Below, piece after piece: positions 63,174 through 64,000 of a DNA stretch of 64,000 nucleotides (positions within the stretch are counted from its first letter, which is position 1; each line of letters opens with the position of its first letter). The notes beneath the pieces are model-generated. The model made no database searches, was not told the DNA's origin, and saw only the letters and a program-made list of their open reading frames with translations. Made by a program: the position numbers and the translations under genes. Source of the DNA: Hallerella porci (GTDB lineage: Bacteria > Fibrobacterota > Fibrobacteria > Fibrobacterales > Fibrobacteraceae); contig NZ_QGHD01000002.1 of the NCBI RefSeq assembly GCF_003148885.1, positions 109,323-173,322 of the forward strand, read 5' to 3'.

Positions 63174-64000
63174 GGTTCTGTCAAATAAACTGTGTCATTT
63201 AGTTTTTGTTAGCTAAAAAAAGAGCTTTGAAATTTCAAAATTGAAGAAGCGAAAAGCAAAATCAAAGCGATGTTTTTTCAACTCGATTTTGTCTTTGCGA
63301 CAACTTCAAATTTCTCCTTTTGAAGCAATTCAAATATAACAAGAAATGATAAAATTATCATTCCTTGTTTGAAAAAAAATCATCCAATTAAAGTTTTTGT
63401 GTTTCCGTTTGGGGGCGGAGAAAATTCATTTTGGAATTTGATTTAAGTTGAGTGGATTAAATCTTTGACCAAAAAGAATCGATAATTTTTGTACGCAAGT
63501 TGTCCAGTTTTGCAATGGCTTTTTCCACTTCTTTTTGATATTTCGATACGCCAAGTACACGAGTTTTACAAGCGAGTCATCATTTGGAAACAGACCTTTT
63601 GTTTTTGTCACTTTTCGAATTTGGCGATGATAACCTTCGACAGTATTTGTCGTATAAATAATGCGACGAATTTCACTTGGATAATCAAAATAACACGAAA
63701 GTTTATCCCATTTTTCTTTCCAAGATTGAATGACGATTGGATATTTTTTTGCCCAATTTTCTTCTAATTTTTTGAGTGCAATTTCGGCTTCCGTTTTGGT
63801 CGATGCCGCATAAACTAACTTCAGTTCTTTCAAAAATTCTTTTTGTGATTTTGCGTTAATGTACTTGAGTGAATTTCGAATTTGATGCACTACACACAAC
63901 TGAACATTGGTCTTTGGAAACACGGATTCTATTGCGTCCGGAAAGCCTGAAAGTCCGTCTACACAAGCGATGAGAATGTCTTCCACTCCGCGATTTTTCA
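63174..64000 (-). mobile_element. IS256-family insertion sequence, partial
   Basis: The end of the element begins near 63174 with GGTTCTGTCAAATAAACTGT, like the terminal repeats of IS256 elements. The transposase is on the reverse strand and runs off the window. The 250 bases between the end and the transposase stop are non-coding and hold a hairpin at 63338-63369 (AACAAGAAATGATAA / TTATCATTCCTTGTT). The other end and the target duplication are outside the window. Confidence 0.8.
63426..64000 (-). CDS. IS256-family transposase, partial (5' part outside the window)
   Basis: At least 190 residues of the C-terminal part of a Mutator-type DDE transposase. The catalytic Asp lies in ACVDGLSGFPDAIESVFP, the downstream His in VVHQIRNSLKYI, and the catalytic Glu in YTTNTVEGYHRQIRK. 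The frame is open to the window end (KNRG precedes the listed part). The retained part appears intact, so the element could still be active. Confidence 0.92.
   Translation of the reverse strand, partial: KNRGVEDILIACVDGLSGFPDAIESVFPKTNVQLCVVHQIRNSLKYINAKSQKEFLKELKLVYAASTKTEAEIALKKLEENWAKKYPIVIQSWKEKWDKLSCYFDYPSEIRRIIYTTNTVEGYHRQIRKVTKTKGLFPNDDSLVKLVYLAYRNIKKKWKKPLQNWTTCVQKLSILFGQRFNPLNLNQIPK

Overview
The window looks like chromosomal DNA of a Gram-negative cellulose degrader of the Fibrobacter/Hallerella type (Fibrobacterota). Evidence: an lpxA gene (lipid A), several GH8 and GH5 cellulases, secreted proteins sharing a C-terminal tail that resembles type IX secretion sorting domains, a protein with the Fibrobacter succinogenes major paralogous (FISUMP) domain, lipoproteins with clear lipoboxes, and large outer-membrane barrel proteins ending in Phe. 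No SusC/SusD pair is present, which argues against a Bacteroidetes polysaccharide locus. The assignment rests on recognised families, not on a database search.

Layout. 0-7 kb: housekeeping genes (trpB2-type tryptophan synthase, serine hydrolase, NUDIX, LysR, then a reverse-strand run of small protein, Ppx/GppA, pseudouridine synthase and ApaH-like phosphatase) and a Lys/Ala-rich histone-like protein. 7.2-14.5 kb: a reverse-strand Bat/MoxR aerotolerance-type operon of eight genes (BatD-like, MoxR, DUF58, second BatD-like, two VWA proteins, TPR protein, Asn/Ser-rich protein). 14.5-33.1 kb: the cellulose region. It holds a GH8 lipoprotein, a small secreted carbohydrate-binding-like protein, a GH8 with a carbohydrate-binding-like module, a GH5, then a compact six-gene reverse operon (CIA30/CBM11-like protein, three barrel proteins of 720-740 residues, a lipoprotein, a GH18-like protein whose catalytic Glu is Gln), and a GH5 lipoprotein. 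33-39.7 kb: lpxA, a family 2 glycosyltransferase, a CCA-adding enzyme followed by a small lipoprotein and a PorZ-like propeller protein, and an ECF-like sigma factor. 39.7-49.3 kb: dsbD, a glycogen synthase, sbcDC, an MFS transporter and an EcsC-like protein. 49.4-57.8 kb: fusA, tRNA-Arg(UCU), a degenerate HD protein, serC, a dapB-hemB-FISUMP operon and adk. 57.8-62 kb: iron alcohol dehydrogenase, AraC regulator, sugar O-acetyltransferase and a MATE transporter. 62-64 kb: a DpnA-like DNA methyltransferase whose upstream partner gene is cut by the end of an IS256-family element that runs off the window.

How the genes work together. The clearest functional unit is 14.6-33.1 kb. Lipoprotein cellulases would sit on a membrane surface, tail-bearing cellulases would be exported by the type IX-like route, and the six-gene operon would build an outer-membrane assembly that binds or imports cellulose products. 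The last step is inference. The best candidate for an undescribed system is that six-gene operon, with its three related barrels and an apparently inactive GH18.
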